64,000 bases of DNA from Desulfuromonas thiophila (lineage in GTDB: Bacteria; Desulfobacterota; Desulfuromonadia; Desulfuromonadales; Desulfuromonadaceae). Below, piece after piece: positions 19,111 to 27,962 of the stretch. A model generated the notes under the pieces. It was given only the letters and a program-made list of their open reading frames with translations, was not told the DNA's origin and did not search any database. A program made the translations under genes and the position numbers. The stretch lies in NCBI RefSeq assembly GCF_900101955.1, contig NZ_FNAQ01000009.1:34748-98747 (forward strand), in the 5' to 3' direction. The stretch's first letter is position 1. Each line of letters opens with the position of its first letter.

Positions 19111-19923
19111 ATGCCACAGGTGCGTCAGGCGCTGGTCGCCGGTTCGTTTTATCCCGCTGAACCTTACAGGCTGCAGGCCTGGCTGCAACAGCAGCTGGCT
19201 GTGCCATCCTCAAGTGCCGCACCGGCCCTGGGCCTGGTGGTGCCCCACGCCGGCTATGTCTATTCCGGTGCCATTGCCGCGGCGGCCTTTGCCCAGGTTG
19301 CTGTGCCGCCGGTTGTGGTGCTGCTGGGGCCGAATCATCGGGGGCAGGGCGCTCCCGCGGCCCTTTATGATCAAGGAGGCTGGCAGACACCTCTGGGGCC
19401 GGTGGCTGTTGATGAGGCCCTGGCGGCTGCGGTGCTGGCTGAGGTGCCGGGGGTGGCGGCCGATCCCGCTGCCCATGCCGGCGAACACAGCCTGGAGGTG
19501 ATGCTGCCCTTTCTGCAGTGGCTACGGCCCGATGTGCGCATTGTGCCGTTGATGCTGCAGGCCTGGTCTCTGGCAGATCTGCTCACCATGGGGCAGGCGT
19601 TGGCCAGTCTGCTACAGCGCTGGCCGCAGCCATCACTGTTGCTGGCCAGCAGCGATATGAGCCATTATGTAACGGCGACTGCCGCCAGGGCACAGGATCT
19701 GCCGGTGGTCGAACGCTTGCTGGCGCTGGACGCCGCCGGACTTTACCGGCAGGTGCATCAGGCGCGGGTGAGCATGTGCGGTGTCTATCCGGTGACGCTG
19801 CTGCTGGCGACACTGGCGGGTCTTGGCTGCCGTGGCGGTGAGCTGGTCCGTTACGGTCATTCTGGTGAGGTCACCGGCGACGAGGGTTCGGTGGTGGCCT
19901 ATGTCAGTGCCCTGTTTCGCTGA
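19111..19923 (+). CDS. AmmeMemoRadiSam system protein B (MEMO1 family)
   Basis: A 270-residue MEMO1-family protein, related in fold to class III extradiol dioxygenases. Family stretches are RQALVAGSFYPAEP at the start, LGLVVPHAGYVYSGAIAAAAF, VVLLGPNHRGQG, AGEHSLEVMLPFLQWL and LLASSDMSHY, with the His residues (HAGY, NH, EHS, SHY) that form the putative metal site. It is named after a set with an AMMECR1 protein and a radical SAM enzyme; neither partner is nearby. The start at 19111 is set by AGGAGGG 5 bases or so upstream; earlier starts would overlap the TauE gene. Confidence 0.92.
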   Translation: MPQVRQALVAGSFYPAEPYRLQAWLQQQLAVPSSSAAPALGLVVPHAGYVYSGAIAAAAFAQVAVPPVVVLLGPNHRGQGAPAALYDQGGWQTPLGPVAVDEALAAAVLAEVPGVAADPAAHAGEHSLEVMLPFLQWLRPDVRIVPLMLQAWSLADLLTMGQALASLLQRWPQPSLLLASSDMSHYVTATAARAQDLPVVERLLALDAAGLYRQVHQARVSMCGVYPVTLLLATLAGLGCRGGELVRYGHSGEVTGDEGSVVAYVSALFR

Positions 19924-19993
19924 CAGGGCCTTTGGTTTCAGTGGGTTGTCGTCATTTTCGTGAAATTGTCTCAGGTTTTTCCGAAGGGGGAAT

Positions 19994-21397
19994 ATGTCTG
20001 ACTTGCGTGTGCGTTTCGCACCGAGCCCGACGGGCTATCTGCATATCGGTGGTGCCCGTACGGCACTGTTCAACTATTTGCTGGCCCGCCAGTGTGGCGG
20101 CACCTTTGTGCTGCGAATCGAGGATACCGATGTCGAGCGTTCGACCCAGGAATCCGTCGATGCCATTTTGCAGGCCATGGACTGGCTGGGGCTGGATTAC
20201 GATGAAGGTCCCTATTACCAGTCAGGGCGATTTGATCTGTATCGCAGCAAGATTGAGCAGCTGCTGCGCGAGGGCAAGGCTTACAAATGCTACTGCAGTT
20301 CGGAAGAGCTCGATGCCAAACGCGAGGCGGCGCTGGCCAGTGGTGGCAAGCCTCAGTATGACGGCACCTGCCGTGATCTGTCACAGGAGCGGCCCGACCA
20401 GCCCTATGTGGTGCGCTTTCGGTCGCAGCGCGACGGTGTGACCGCCTTTGATGATGCCATCAAGGGTCATATCTGTTTCAGTAACGCCGAACTGGATGAC
20501 ATGATCATTCAGCGCAGCGACGGCACGCCGACCTATAACTTTGTGGTGGTGGTCGATGATGCCGAAATGGGCATGACGCTGGTTATTCGCGGTGACGATC
20601 ATGTCAACAACACCCCGCGCCAGATCCAGATCTATCAGGCGCTGGGCTACGCGGTGCCGCAGTTTGCCCATGTGCCGATGATTCTCGGGGCTGATAAAAA
20701 ACGGTTGTCCAAACGCCATGGCGCCACCTCGGTGATGGCCTACCGTGAGCTGGGCTTTCTGCCCGAGGCGCTGGTGAATTACCTGGTGCGGCTGGGCTGG
20801 TCCCATGGCGACGAGGAGATTTTTTCCAAGGACGAGCTGATTGCCAAGTTTGGTATCGCCCAGGTCGGCCGTTCGGCCAGCGTGTTCAACCCGGACAAGC
20901 TGCTGTGGCTCAATGAGCATTACATCAAAACCGGCGATTCTCAGCGTCTTGGTGCTCTGTTGCGGGAATATCTGACCGCCCAGGGCATTGACAGCCATGC
21001 CGGCCCTGATGCCGCTGCCGTAGTCCGTACCCTGCAGGATCGCAGCCGCACGCTGGTGGAGATGGCGGAAAAAGCCGCGTTCTATTATCTGCCGGAACCG
21101 CTTTACGATGAGGCGGCTCAGAAGAAGTTTCTCACCGCTGCTCAGCGGCCCCTGTTGCAGGCCCTGCGTGAAGCCCTGGCGGTGTGTTCTTTTGATGCGA
21201 CCGGTATCGAAGGCGCCTTTCAACAGGTGGTGCAGCAGGCGGGGGTCAAGTTCGGTCAGTTGGGCCAGCCGGCGCGGGTGGCCCTGTCTGGTTCCACCAG
21301 TGCGCCCGGTATTCAGGAGGTGGTGCAGGTGCTGGGCCGTGAACGTTGTCTGCAGCGGCTCGATCAGGTGTTGCAACGGTTCTGCAGCGCAGCCTGA
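19994..21397 (+). CDS. gltX: Glutamate--tRNA ligase
   Basis: A class I aminoacyl-tRNA synthetase charging tRNA-Glu (and possibly tRNA-Gln, if an Asp/Glu amidotransferase is present). In 467 residues it has [19 protein letters not shown] (HIGH motif), [11 protein letters not shown], the zinc-region cysteines in CYCSS and CRDLS, and [15 protein letters not shown] (KMSKS motif), then the helical anticodon domain. Length and motifs are those of a discriminating or non-discriminating bacterial GluRS, not GlnRS. AAGGGGG precedes the ATG. A terminator follows at 21512. Confidence 0.97.
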   Translation: MSDLRVRFAPSPTGYLHIGGARTALFNYLLARQCGGTFVLRIEDTDVERSTQESVDAILQAMDWLGLDYDEGPYYQSGRFDLYRSKIEQLLREGKAYKCYCSSEELDAKREAALASGGKPQYDGTCRDLSQERPDQPYVVRFRSQRDGVTAFDDAIKGHICFSNAELDDMIIQRSDGTPTYNFVVVVDDAEMGMTLVIRGDDHVNNTPRQIQIYQALGYAVPQFAHVPMILGADKKRLSKRHGATSVMAYRELGFLPEALVNYLVRLGWSHGDEEIFSKDELIAKFGIAQVGRSASVFNPDKLLWLNEHYIKTGDSQRLGALLREYLTAQGIDSHAGPDAAAVVRTLQDRSRTLVEMAEKAAFYYLPEPLYDEAAQKKFLTAAQRPLLQALREALAVCSFDATGIEGAFQQVVQQAGVKFGQLGQPARVALSGSTSAPGIQEVVQVLGRERCLQRLDQVLQRFCSAA

Positions 21398-21511
21398 TGG
21401 CGGCGTAAAACCGCAGCAGCCGTGGTGCTGCGGTCAGCGTCCCTTTGTTCCGCTGGCGTTTGCAATCCTTCGCCAGGCGCCCGTCCGCGCCGGCATTATA
21501 GCGTTTGTTTC

Positions 21512-21538
21512 AAGCCACCGCTTGCCGGTGGCTTTTTT
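21512..21538 (+). terminator. Rho-independent terminator after gltX
   Basis: AAGCCACCG (21512-21520) pairs with CGGTGGCTT (21526-21534) around a 5-base loop and runs into six T residues. A second hairpin without T tract lies at 21410-21434, just after the gltX stop. Confidence 0.88.
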
Positions 21539-21560
21539 CTTGGCATGCTGCTGGAAAGCT

Positions 21561-21589
21561 TTGAGTTCTCTTGGCCCTGACTCTATAAT
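21561..21589 (+). promoter_or_regulatory. Sigma-70 type promoter of the Cache-PAS-GGDEF-EAL gene
   Basis: TTGAGT (21561-21566) and a perfect TATAAT (21584-21589) are 17 bases apart. They lie between the gltX terminator and the GTG start at 21655, giving a leader of about 60 bases. Confidence 0.75.
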
Positions 21590-21654
21590 CAAGGCCGTTC
21601 CTTTCATTGGTATGCAGACGGTTGTTGTGTGCCGGCGGATACAGGGAGACGCCA

Positions 21655-24384
21655 GTGTTCCAGGGTTTGGTCAAAACACGCATTACCACCATGAATCTGT
21701 TGTCGGCGTTGCTCATGACCCTGTTCCTGGCTGCCAGCATAGGCTATTTCCTGCTGCTCAAGCCGCTGCAGGAACGGGAGAAGAGTCTGGCCGAAGCGAG
21801 GCGGATGCATGTAGAGCAGCAGCAGGCGTTGATCCGCGATAACGTGCTGACCGCCATCGACATGATTGATTTTATTGTCGCTACCACCCGCCGCGATGTG
21901 CAGCGCACCCTGGAGGACCGCCTGCTGCGCCTGTGCAGTCTGGCGGAACTGCTGCAGCGGCAGGGCTATGATCCGCAGCAGCGGCTGCAGGTGGTGGTTT
22001 CGCAGTTGCAGCGGATGGACTGGTCGCAGCCTGAGCTGTGGTTCGGGCTGTTCGCCGCCGATGGCCAGCCGCTGTTCGAGCCGACAGCCGCCCCGCCGGC
22101 AGTCGATGAGGTGAAGATCCTGGCGGGGCTGTCCGATCTGCCTCCTGCCCAGGTCCGTTTCTGGTCGCCCGAGGCAGCCCCCGACCTGCTGGCAGCGGTG
22201 CATATCCACGATCTTTCAGCCACGCTGGTGTTACATATTCCAGCGGCGGAACTGCAGCGTCAGATCCAGCTCCAGGTGTTTTCCTATCTCAGTCGCCAGC
22301 GTTTTGGCGACAACGATTACGGCTATTACTTTGTCATCGGGCCCCACAACCGGCCGCTGATGGTGGCGACCTTTCAGCCGTCCTATCGGGCGGATGGCGG
22401 CAGCCTGCAGGTGCCGGCAGCCTACAACCAACTGCTGGAGGATTTTCGCCGGCTGGTTCAGCGGCAAGGGGCTGGCTATCATCGTTACCGGTACGACAAT
22501 CCGGCGCGTGGCAACGCGCTTGAAGAGAAGATCGCCTTTGTCGCCCCCTATGCCGAGCTTGACTGGATTGTTGGCAGTGGTTTCTATCTGAGTGATCTGG
22601 AGACGGGCTTTCGTGCCATTGAGCAGCAGGTGCTGCGCCAAAAGCGCGATACCCTTGTTACCGGCGTGGTACTGTTGAGTCTCAACCTGCTGTTTTCACT
22701 GGCGGTAGCCCTGTGGCTGAACCGTCATATCCGTCACTTGGAGCAGCAGCAGCAGGCCCGGCTCCACGAGCTGGAGCAGTACAAGAAGCTGCTAGATCTG
22801 TCCTGTCTGGTTTCGAAAGGTGACCTGGAGGGCCGCATCACCTATGCCAATGAGGCGTTTCAGCAGGTGAGTGGCTATCGCCTGGAGGAGATGCTGGGAC
22901 AACCCCACAGCCTCTTCCGCCACCCCGCCATGCCACGGGCGGTTTTCAAAAATCTGTGGGAAACGATTCAGGCCGGTCGGGTCTGGCGTGGCAGCTCGAA
23001 GAATCGCGCCAAGGACGGTCACGATTTTTACACCCAGCAGGTGATCATGCCCATCACCGACCGTGATGGCCATATCCTTGAATATATTGCCGCCCGTTAT
23101 GACATCACGGAATTGCTGCAGAAACGCGAACAGCTTAACCTGGCCTTTTCCACCGATACCCTGACGGCGCTGGGCAGCCGCTTCAAGCTGATGAAGGATA
23201 TCAACGCCTTGACCGGGCCGGCCTGTCTGGCGCTGATCGATATCAACAATTTCCATGGCATCAACAAGCTTTACGGCACCGAAGGGGGCGACCGGGCGCT
23301 GGTTTATCTGAGCAAGGTTCTGTCGAGAACCTTTGCCGGCGAACAGCTGAGCCTTTACCGCCTTAACGCCGATATCTTCGCCATTCTGGCGGGTCACGAG
23401 CGGCCGCTGGAACAGGAGCTGCGCCGTTTTCTGGCGGACTTTCCGACGGAACCCTTCCATGTGGATGCTGCCGGCCATCAGCCGGTGCCTCTGGCCCTGA
23501 CCGTTGGACTGGCCTGTGCGGATGAAAATCTGCTTACCTGTGCCGATATCGCCTGGAAACAGGCCAAACGCAACAATCTGGTGCTGGCGCTGTACGACCC
23601 GGCCAGCGCCGACCGTGACGAATATCACGAAAAGATGTTCTGGATTGATGCTGTGCGCCAGGCCCTCAGCGAGGGCCGTATCCTGGCCTATTTTCAGCCC
23701 ATCGTTTCCCTTGCCGATGGTTCGGTGGCCAAGTTCGAAACCCTGATGCGACTGCAGCGTGAAGACGGCAGTATCGTGGCACCTGGCGCCTTTTTGCCGG
23801 TGCTGCAACAGACTCCATATTATGTCTACCTGACCCACGCCATCATCGAGCAGGCCTGCAGCACCTTCAAGGACCGGCCCTGTCCGTTTGCCATCAACTT
23901 CAGCGTTGACGACCTGTTGCGCAAGGAAACCGTGCAACTGCTGATCGACACGGCGCAGCGCTACGGCGTGATGGAGCGGTTGGTGCTGGAGGTGGTGGAA
24001 ACCGAAAATATCCAGAACTACGATCAGGCGCTGGCCACCCTGGCCGAGCTCAAGGCCCGCGGTTGCCGGATATCGATTGACGATTTCGGAACCGGTTATT
24101 CCAATTTCAGCTATCTGACGCAGCTGCGCGCCGATATCATCAAGATCGATGGTTCGCTGATTCAGGCACTTGACAAGGATGCCGGCACACGCGAACTGGT
24201 GTCATCCATTGTCCGGTTCGCCCACAATGCCGGCATGCAGGTGGTGGCGGAATTTGTTGACCGGCCCGAACTGGCGGCGATCGTCCGGCAGTTGGGCTGC
24301 GATTTCGCTCAGGGCTATTTGTACAGTCCGCCTGTGCCGGCGACGCAGATGCCCGACGGTTCCAGCTGCTGTCAGACCCCTTGA
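21655..24384 (+). CDS. Membrane c-di-GMP phosphodiesterase: Cache-PAS-degenerate GGDEF-EAL
   Basis: In about 909 residues: membrane segment near 13-35, a periplasmic Cache-type sensor ending VGSGFYLSDLE, a second membrane segment near 335-357, PAS, GGDEF and EAL. The GGDEF signature reads RLNADIFAIL, so cyclase activity is unlikely. The EAL part keeps the catalytic set: KFETL (Glu kept, Ala replaced by Thr), SIDDFGTGYSNFSYL, IIKIDGS, VVAEFVD and AQGYL, so it probably hydrolyses c-di-GMP. The start is GTG 21655, preceded by AGGGAG with 6-base spacing; a TTG at 21607 in frame lacks such a site. It has its own promoter at 21561. Confidence 0.88.
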   Translation: MFQGLVKTRITTMNLLSALLMTLFLAASIGYFLLLKPLQEREKSLAEARRMHVEQQQALIRDNVLTAIDMIDFIVATTRRDVQRTLEDRLLRLCSLAELLQRQGYDPQQRLQVVVSQLQRMDWSQPELWFGLFAADGQPLFEPTAAPPAVDEVKILAGLSDLPPAQVRFWSPEAAPDLLAAVHIHDLSATLVLHIPAAELQRQIQLQVFSYLSRQRFGDNDYGYYFVIGPHNRPLMVATFQPSYRADGGSLQVPAAYNQLLEDFRRLVQRQGAGYHRYRYDNPARGNALEEKIAFVAPYAELDWIVGSGFYLSDLETGFRAIEQQVLRQKRDTLVTGVVLLSLNLLFSLAVALWLNRHIRHLEQQQQARLHELEQYKKLLDLSCLVSKGDLEGRITYANEAFQQVSGYRLEEMLGQPHSLFRHPAMPRAVFKNLWETIQAGRVWRGSSKNRAKDGHDFYTQQVIMPITDRDGHILEYIAARYDITELLQKREQLNLAFSTDTLTALGSRFKLMKDINALTGPACLALIDINNFHGINKLYGTEGGDRALVYLSKVLSRTFAGEQLSLYRLNADIFAILAGHERPLEQELRRFLADFPTEPFHVDAAGHQPVPLALTVGLACADENLLTCADIAWKQAKRNNLVLALYDPASADRDEYHEKMFWIDAVRQALSEGRILAYFQPIVSLADGSVAKFETLMRLQREDGSIVAPGAFLPVLQQTPYYVYLTHAIIEQACSTFKDRPCPFAINFSVDDLLRKETVQLLIDTAQRYGVMERLVLEVVETENIQNYDQALATLAELKARGCRISIDDFGTGYSNFSYLTQLRADIIKIDGSLIQALDKDAGTRELVSSIVRFAHNAGMQVVAEFVDRPELAAIVRQLGCDFAQGYLYSPPVPATQMPDGSSCCQTP

Positions 24385-24400
24385 GCCTGTTTAAACCGTT

Positions 24401-24558
24401 TCAGCAGGCTGTTGACAAACAGCCCGCTGAAACTATGGATGGGCGACCAAAATGAATCATTGATTCGCATTGCATTGATTTTGTGAGCAAGACGCAAAGC
24501 GCACTTACGGCTTGCGTCGTTGAAAAGCCCTGGACGGAATCTTTTCAACATCCTGTCA
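24401..24558. repeat. MITE-like inverted-repeat element, copy 1
   Basis: This 158-base sequence is alike over its whole length to the reverse complement of 45201-45360 (about three quarters of bases by eye). It ends in imperfect inverted repeats with the core CAGG(C/A)TGTTGA. Shared internal blocks include GACCAAAAT, AATCATTG, GAGCAAGACG, CGGCTTGC and TCGTTGAAAA. It fills the space between the convergent EAL and nitroreductase genes, and its right end includes the nitroreductase stop codon. It has no coding capacity, so any movement would need a transposase in trans. Confidence 0.7.
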
Positions 24559-25182
24559 GTCATTGAGTTGGCAGGGACGGGTAAAGCGGTCACTGAAGCA
24601 GACGTCTTCCAGGGACAGTTGGCTGCCGCGCGGCCAGGGTTCACGGGTTTTTTTGCCGATAGCCACCATCAGGACGATGGCGTGGTCGGCTGGCAGTTCG
24701 ATCAACTGGCCGACCGCCGTAAAATCGAAGCCGATCATCGGGCAGGAGTCGTAGCCCAAGGCCTTGGCGGCCAGCATCAGATTCTGGGCGGCCAGGGCAC
24801 CGGAGCGTATGACCTCGTCCTGTTGCACCTGGGGCTTGTCGCGGTAGTACTGGTCGATAGCGGTCAGAATCTGTCCCTGCTGCGTCTCCGGCAGATGCGC
24901 CCAGTTCCGCTGGGGTTGGCGTTGCCAGGCGTTGCGGTCACCACAGATGACCACCAGCAGCGCGGCATCGGTAATCTGTGGTTGGTCCCAGGCCAACTGG
25001 CGAACCTGTTGCCGTATGGCCGGGTCTTGCAAAAGAACAAAACGCCAGTGTTGCAGGTTGAAGGCGCTGGGGGCGAGCAGGGCGTTGTGCAGCAGACAGC
25101 GGGTTTCCTGCGGACTCATGCGGTGCTGCGGGTCGAAATGCTTGACCGACCGCCGCTGTTCGATAGCGCGAAAAACATCCAT
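24556..25182 (-). CDS. Nitroreductase family protein
   Basis: A 208-residue flavoprotein of the NfsB/Frase-like family. It starts MDVFRAIEQRRSVKHFDPQHRMSPQE, with the FMN-contacting Arg-Arg-Ser, then LAPSAFNLQHWRFVLL, the mid-protein ALAAQNLMLAAKALGYDSCPMIGFD, and VLMVAIGKKTREPWPRGSQ with a late Arg for FMN phosphate. Such enzymes reduce nitro compounds or quinones with NAD(P)H; the natural substrate is unknown. The start at 25182 is set by GGGAAAGAGG just upstream; an earlier start would add 28 unrelated residues. Its TGA stop lies in the end of the inverted-repeat element. Confidence 0.9.
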   Translation of the reverse strand: MDVFRAIEQRRSVKHFDPQHRMSPQETRCLLHNALLAPSAFNLQHWRFVLLQDPAIRQQVRQLAWDQPQITDAALLVVICGDRNAWQRQPQRNWAHLPETQQGQILTAIDQYYRDKPQVQQDEVIRSGALAAQNLMLAAKALGYDSCPMIGFDFTAVGQLIELPADHAIVLMVAIGKKTREPWPRGSQLSLEDVCFSDRFTRPCQLND

Positions 25183-25427
25183 GGCCTCTTTCCCTTTTCT
25201 GAGCTGTAAAGTAAGATTAAAAGCTGAAGTCACATTGCAGCATAACAAAGCGGCAGTCGGCTTCAATCCTCCGCCGGGCTAAATTGTCTTTTTTTGGGGA
25301 GCTAAGCGCTGAAAATCCCGTCACTGTTCTGATTTTGATGTTTTTATTGGTCCGCTGGTCCCTGGTCATGAACGATTGTTTATTCTAACGTCACGTTCTA
25401 CTTTCACGACAAGGAGAAAACCGGCTT

Positions 25428-26429
25428 ATGATTCGCATTCGTTCGATTCGTACCAAGTTCCTCCTGCCCATCTTCGTTATCCTCATTGTCTCCTTCGGCG
25501 GCGGTATCGTTGCCCTGATACAGTCTGTCGAAGGGCTGATGGCCAATCAGATGGAGACCACTCGGCAGCTGAATCTGGCCGGCATTGAAGCCAATGCCGA
25601 GGCCAAGCGGACCGATATCTACGGCAACATCGACCGCATGGGCCATAAGGCCCTGGAATTGGCGGCCATGGCGGCCAGCGCGCCGGGGGTCGAGGCGGCC
25701 TATGCGCTGGCACTGTCGGGCAATCCCGCTGATGAAGCCGATGCCGCCGCCCAGGCTGGGCGCGACCGGTTACGCCAGCTGTTCCGGCCGCTGCTGACGG
25801 CCTACCAGCGCACGACTGGGCTGGACAATCTGCAGCTGCATTTTCATCTGCCCACCGCCCGCAGTCTGGTGCGACTGTGGCGCGACGGCTGGCAGACCGA
25901 ACGCGACGGCCGTAAGATCGATATTTCCGACGATCTCAGCGGCTTCCGTCAGGCCGTGGTGCAGATCAACCAACCGCCCCATGCCCCGATTCGCGGGATC
26001 GAGGTCGGGCGGGGCGGTTTTGCCATTCGCGGTATCGCGCCAGTTCAGGATGGTGCTGGCCAGCATCTGGGGTCGGTGGAAACCCTGCTGCCATTTGAAG
26101 CCCTGCTGAGTATTTCGCGTACGGCGGATAGTCAGTATTACGGCGTCTACATGACCAGTGAGCTGCTGTCGGTGGCGACGGGGTTGAAAGATCAGAGTCG
26201 CTATCCCCAGGTGGACGGTGCCTTTGTGCTCTGTGCTGGGACCGACCGGGAACTGTTGCAGCGCGAGGTTGATGGCGCCCTGTTGCGACAGGGCTTGCAG
26301 CAGCCGGTCAGCCAGCTGCGCGAGCGGGTACATTTGTCCGCCTTTCCATTGCTTGATTACAGTGGCGCACGGGTCGGTGTGATGGTGATGGTGCAGGATA
26401 TCGGCCCTCAGTTGGCTACTCTGACGTAG
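25428..26429 (+). CDS. Methyl-accepting chemotaxis protein, N-terminal sensor half (cut by in-frame TAG)
   Basis: 333 residues: a membrane segment (about 13-33), then a periplasmic sensor domain of the double-Cache kind, with DDLSGFRQAVVQINQ, GIEVGRGGFAIRGIAPV and LGSVETLLPF, a pattern seen in bacterial chemoreceptors and kinases (probably dCache_3-like). It stops at TAG 26427-26429 in the middle of the helix that leads to the second membrane segment. The codon after the stop is ATG, in the same frame, and the downstream half continues the protein. Alone it would be a membrane-anchored sensor with no signalling part. AAGGAG lies about 11 bases before the ATG. Confidence 0.85.
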   Translation: MIRIRSIRTKFLLPIFVILIVSFGGGIVALIQSVEGLMANQMETTRQLNLAGIEANAEAKRTDIYGNIDRMGHKALELAAMAASAPGVEAAYALALSGNPADEADAAAQAGRDRLRQLFRPLLTAYQRTTGLDNLQLHFHLPTARSLVRLWRDGWQTERDGRKIDISDDLSGFRQAVVQINQPPHAPIRGIEVGRGGFAIRGIAPVQDGAGQHLGSVETLLPFEALLSISRTADSQYYGVYMTSELLSVATGLKDQSRYPQVDGAFVLCAGTDRELLQREVDGALLRQGLQQPVSQLRERVHLSAFPLLDYSGARVGVMVMVQDIGPQLATLT

Positions 26430-27650
26430 ATGGTCAACACCGCGAAACAGGCGCTTGTTGCCATGGAATGGCGTGCTGCTCTTGGCAGCCTGCTGGTTCT
26501 GGGGCTCATCGCTACCGTGGTACTGGTGCTGGTCAGCTATGTTACCCGACCGCTGATTCGTGCTGCCGCTGCAGCTCAGGCGGTGGCGGCCGGCGATCTG
26601 AGCCAGCGTCTGCGGTTGCAGCGTGACGATGAAATTGGCGATCTGGCCTTGGCGCTCGACCGGATGTCCGACAGTCTCAGTGACAAGGTGACCCTGGCCG
26701 GCAAGATTGCCGACGGTGATTTGAGCGTGTCGGTTCCTCTGGCATCGCCACAGGATCGCTTTGGCCAGGCGTTGCAGCACATGGTGGCCCAGTTGGGCAA
26801 TCTGATCGGCGAGGTGCATGGCGCCAGCCGGCAGATTGTCACGGGCGCCAACCAGGTGTCCGATGTCAGTCAGGCCCTGTCCCAGGGCGCGACCGAGCAG
26901 GCGGCTTCGGTCGAGCAGATCAGCAGTTCCATGACGCAGATCGCCGGCCAGACCCGTCGCAATGCCGATAATGCCCGTCAGGCCCGCCAGCTGTCGCAGC
27001 AGGCCACCAGTGCGGCGGTCGAGGGCGAGCGAAACATGAGCCAGATGATGACGGCGATGGAGGCCATTAATGCTGCCGGCCAGAACATCTCCAAGATTAT
27101 CAAGGTGATTGACGAGATTGCTTTTCAGACCAATCTGCTGGCTCTCAACGCCGCCGTCGAGGCGGCGCGTGCGGGCCAGCATGGCAAGGGTTTCGCTGTG
27201 GTGGCTGAGGAGGTGCGCAATCTGGCGGCCCGCAGTGCCAAGGCGGCGCAGGAAACCGCCAGCCTGATCGAGGGTTCGGTGACCAAGGCAGAGCAGGGCA
27301 TGCACACCAGTCGGTTGACGGCTGAATCCCTTGGCCAGATTGATGGTCATATCAAGGCCATGGCCGAGCTGATTGGTGAAATTGCTAATGCCGCCGATGA
27401 ACAGGCCGAAGGCATCGGCCAGGTCAACATCGGCCTGAGCCAGATCGATCAGGTGACCCAGAAGAATACTGCCAGCGCCGAGGAAGGTGCGGCGGCGGCC
27501 GAGGAGCTCTCCAGTCAGGCCGAGCATCTGCTGGGTATGTTGCAGCGGTTCCGCACCCGTTCCGACGAGAGCCGGAAACCGCTGTCGCCGTTGTCGCCCG
27601 TCCGTCCGGCACTGCCAGCGGCAGGAGATGAGGATCTGTGGGGTGTCTGA
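26430..27650 (+). CDS. Methyl-accepting chemotaxis protein, C-terminal half (second membrane segment, HAMP, signalling domain)
   Basis: 406 residues beginning directly after the TAG of the upstream half and in the same frame. It has a membrane segment (about 17-36, [21 protein letters not shown]), HAMP ([23 protein letters not shown]), adaptation-region coiled coils and the conserved hairpin [21 protein letters not shown]...[14 protein letters not shown] that contacts CheA and CheW. No CheR/CheB-tethering pentapeptide is seen at the C-terminus. No ribosome binding site precedes ATG 26430, so translation would need readthrough or restart at the stop. Together the halves form a normal-size receptor, so the locus may be a recent pseudogene. 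Confidence 0.85.
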   Translation: MVNTAKQALVAMEWRAALGSLLVLGLIATVVLVLVSYVTRPLIRAAAAAQAVAAGDLSQRLRLQRDDEIGDLALALDRMSDSLSDKVTLAGKIADGDLSVSVPLASPQDRFGQALQHMVAQLGNLIGEVHGASRQIVTGANQVSDVSQALSQGATEQAASVEQISSSMTQIAGQTRRNADNARQARQLSQQATSAAVEGERNMSQMMTAMEAINAAGQNISKIIKVIDEIAFQTNLLALNAAVEAARAGQHGKGFAVVAEEVRNLAARSAKAAQETASLIEGSVTKAEQGMHTSRLTAESLGQIDGHIKAMAELIGEIANAADEQAEGIGQVNIGLSQIDQVTQKNTASAEEGAAAAEELSSQAEHLLGMLQRFRTRSDESRKPLSPLSPVRPALPAAGDEDLWGV

Positions 27651-27962
27651 CGCCTCTGGCGAGAGACGCTGGCGGGTGTGGTTGCTGGTGGTCTTAACGG
27701 CGCTGGAAGAACCATAAAAACCACTTGTGGAGCCCTTGGAAGGGTGGCCCTTCTTGCCCTTTTGCGGTGCCTGTGCTATGAAAGCGCAGCCTCGCCTGCT
27801 GATCCTGGGCGCAGGCGTTAAGCTGTTGCTTTTGCTGATATTGCCAGCGAATGTTGTCTGGCGCCTGCGGTGTCTGGCGCAGGCGGAACGGCTTGGCATT
27901 GGGTGGTTGCTGGCGCCCGCATGGCCGCTAACCAGGGACGACACAGGGGGGAAGAACAGCGG
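27651..27962. other. Intergenic region with a short hairpin, no convincing gene
   Basis: Between the chemoreceptor and the beta-lactamase-fold gene. A hairpin GAAGGG-tgg-CCCTTC (27739-27753) followed by a T-rich run may be a weak terminator. A frame from ATG 27778 could encode a Leu-rich stretch (LLLLLILPANVVWRL) but runs on out of frame into the next gene and resembles nothing I know, so I do not call it. Confidence 0.5.

Noticed and set aside
26427..26429. Pyrrolysine encoded by the TAG in the chemoreceptor
   Set aside because: TAG is used as a normal stop by several genes here, chemoreceptors are not known pyrrolysine proteins, and no pyl gene is visible; kept only as a check in the findings.
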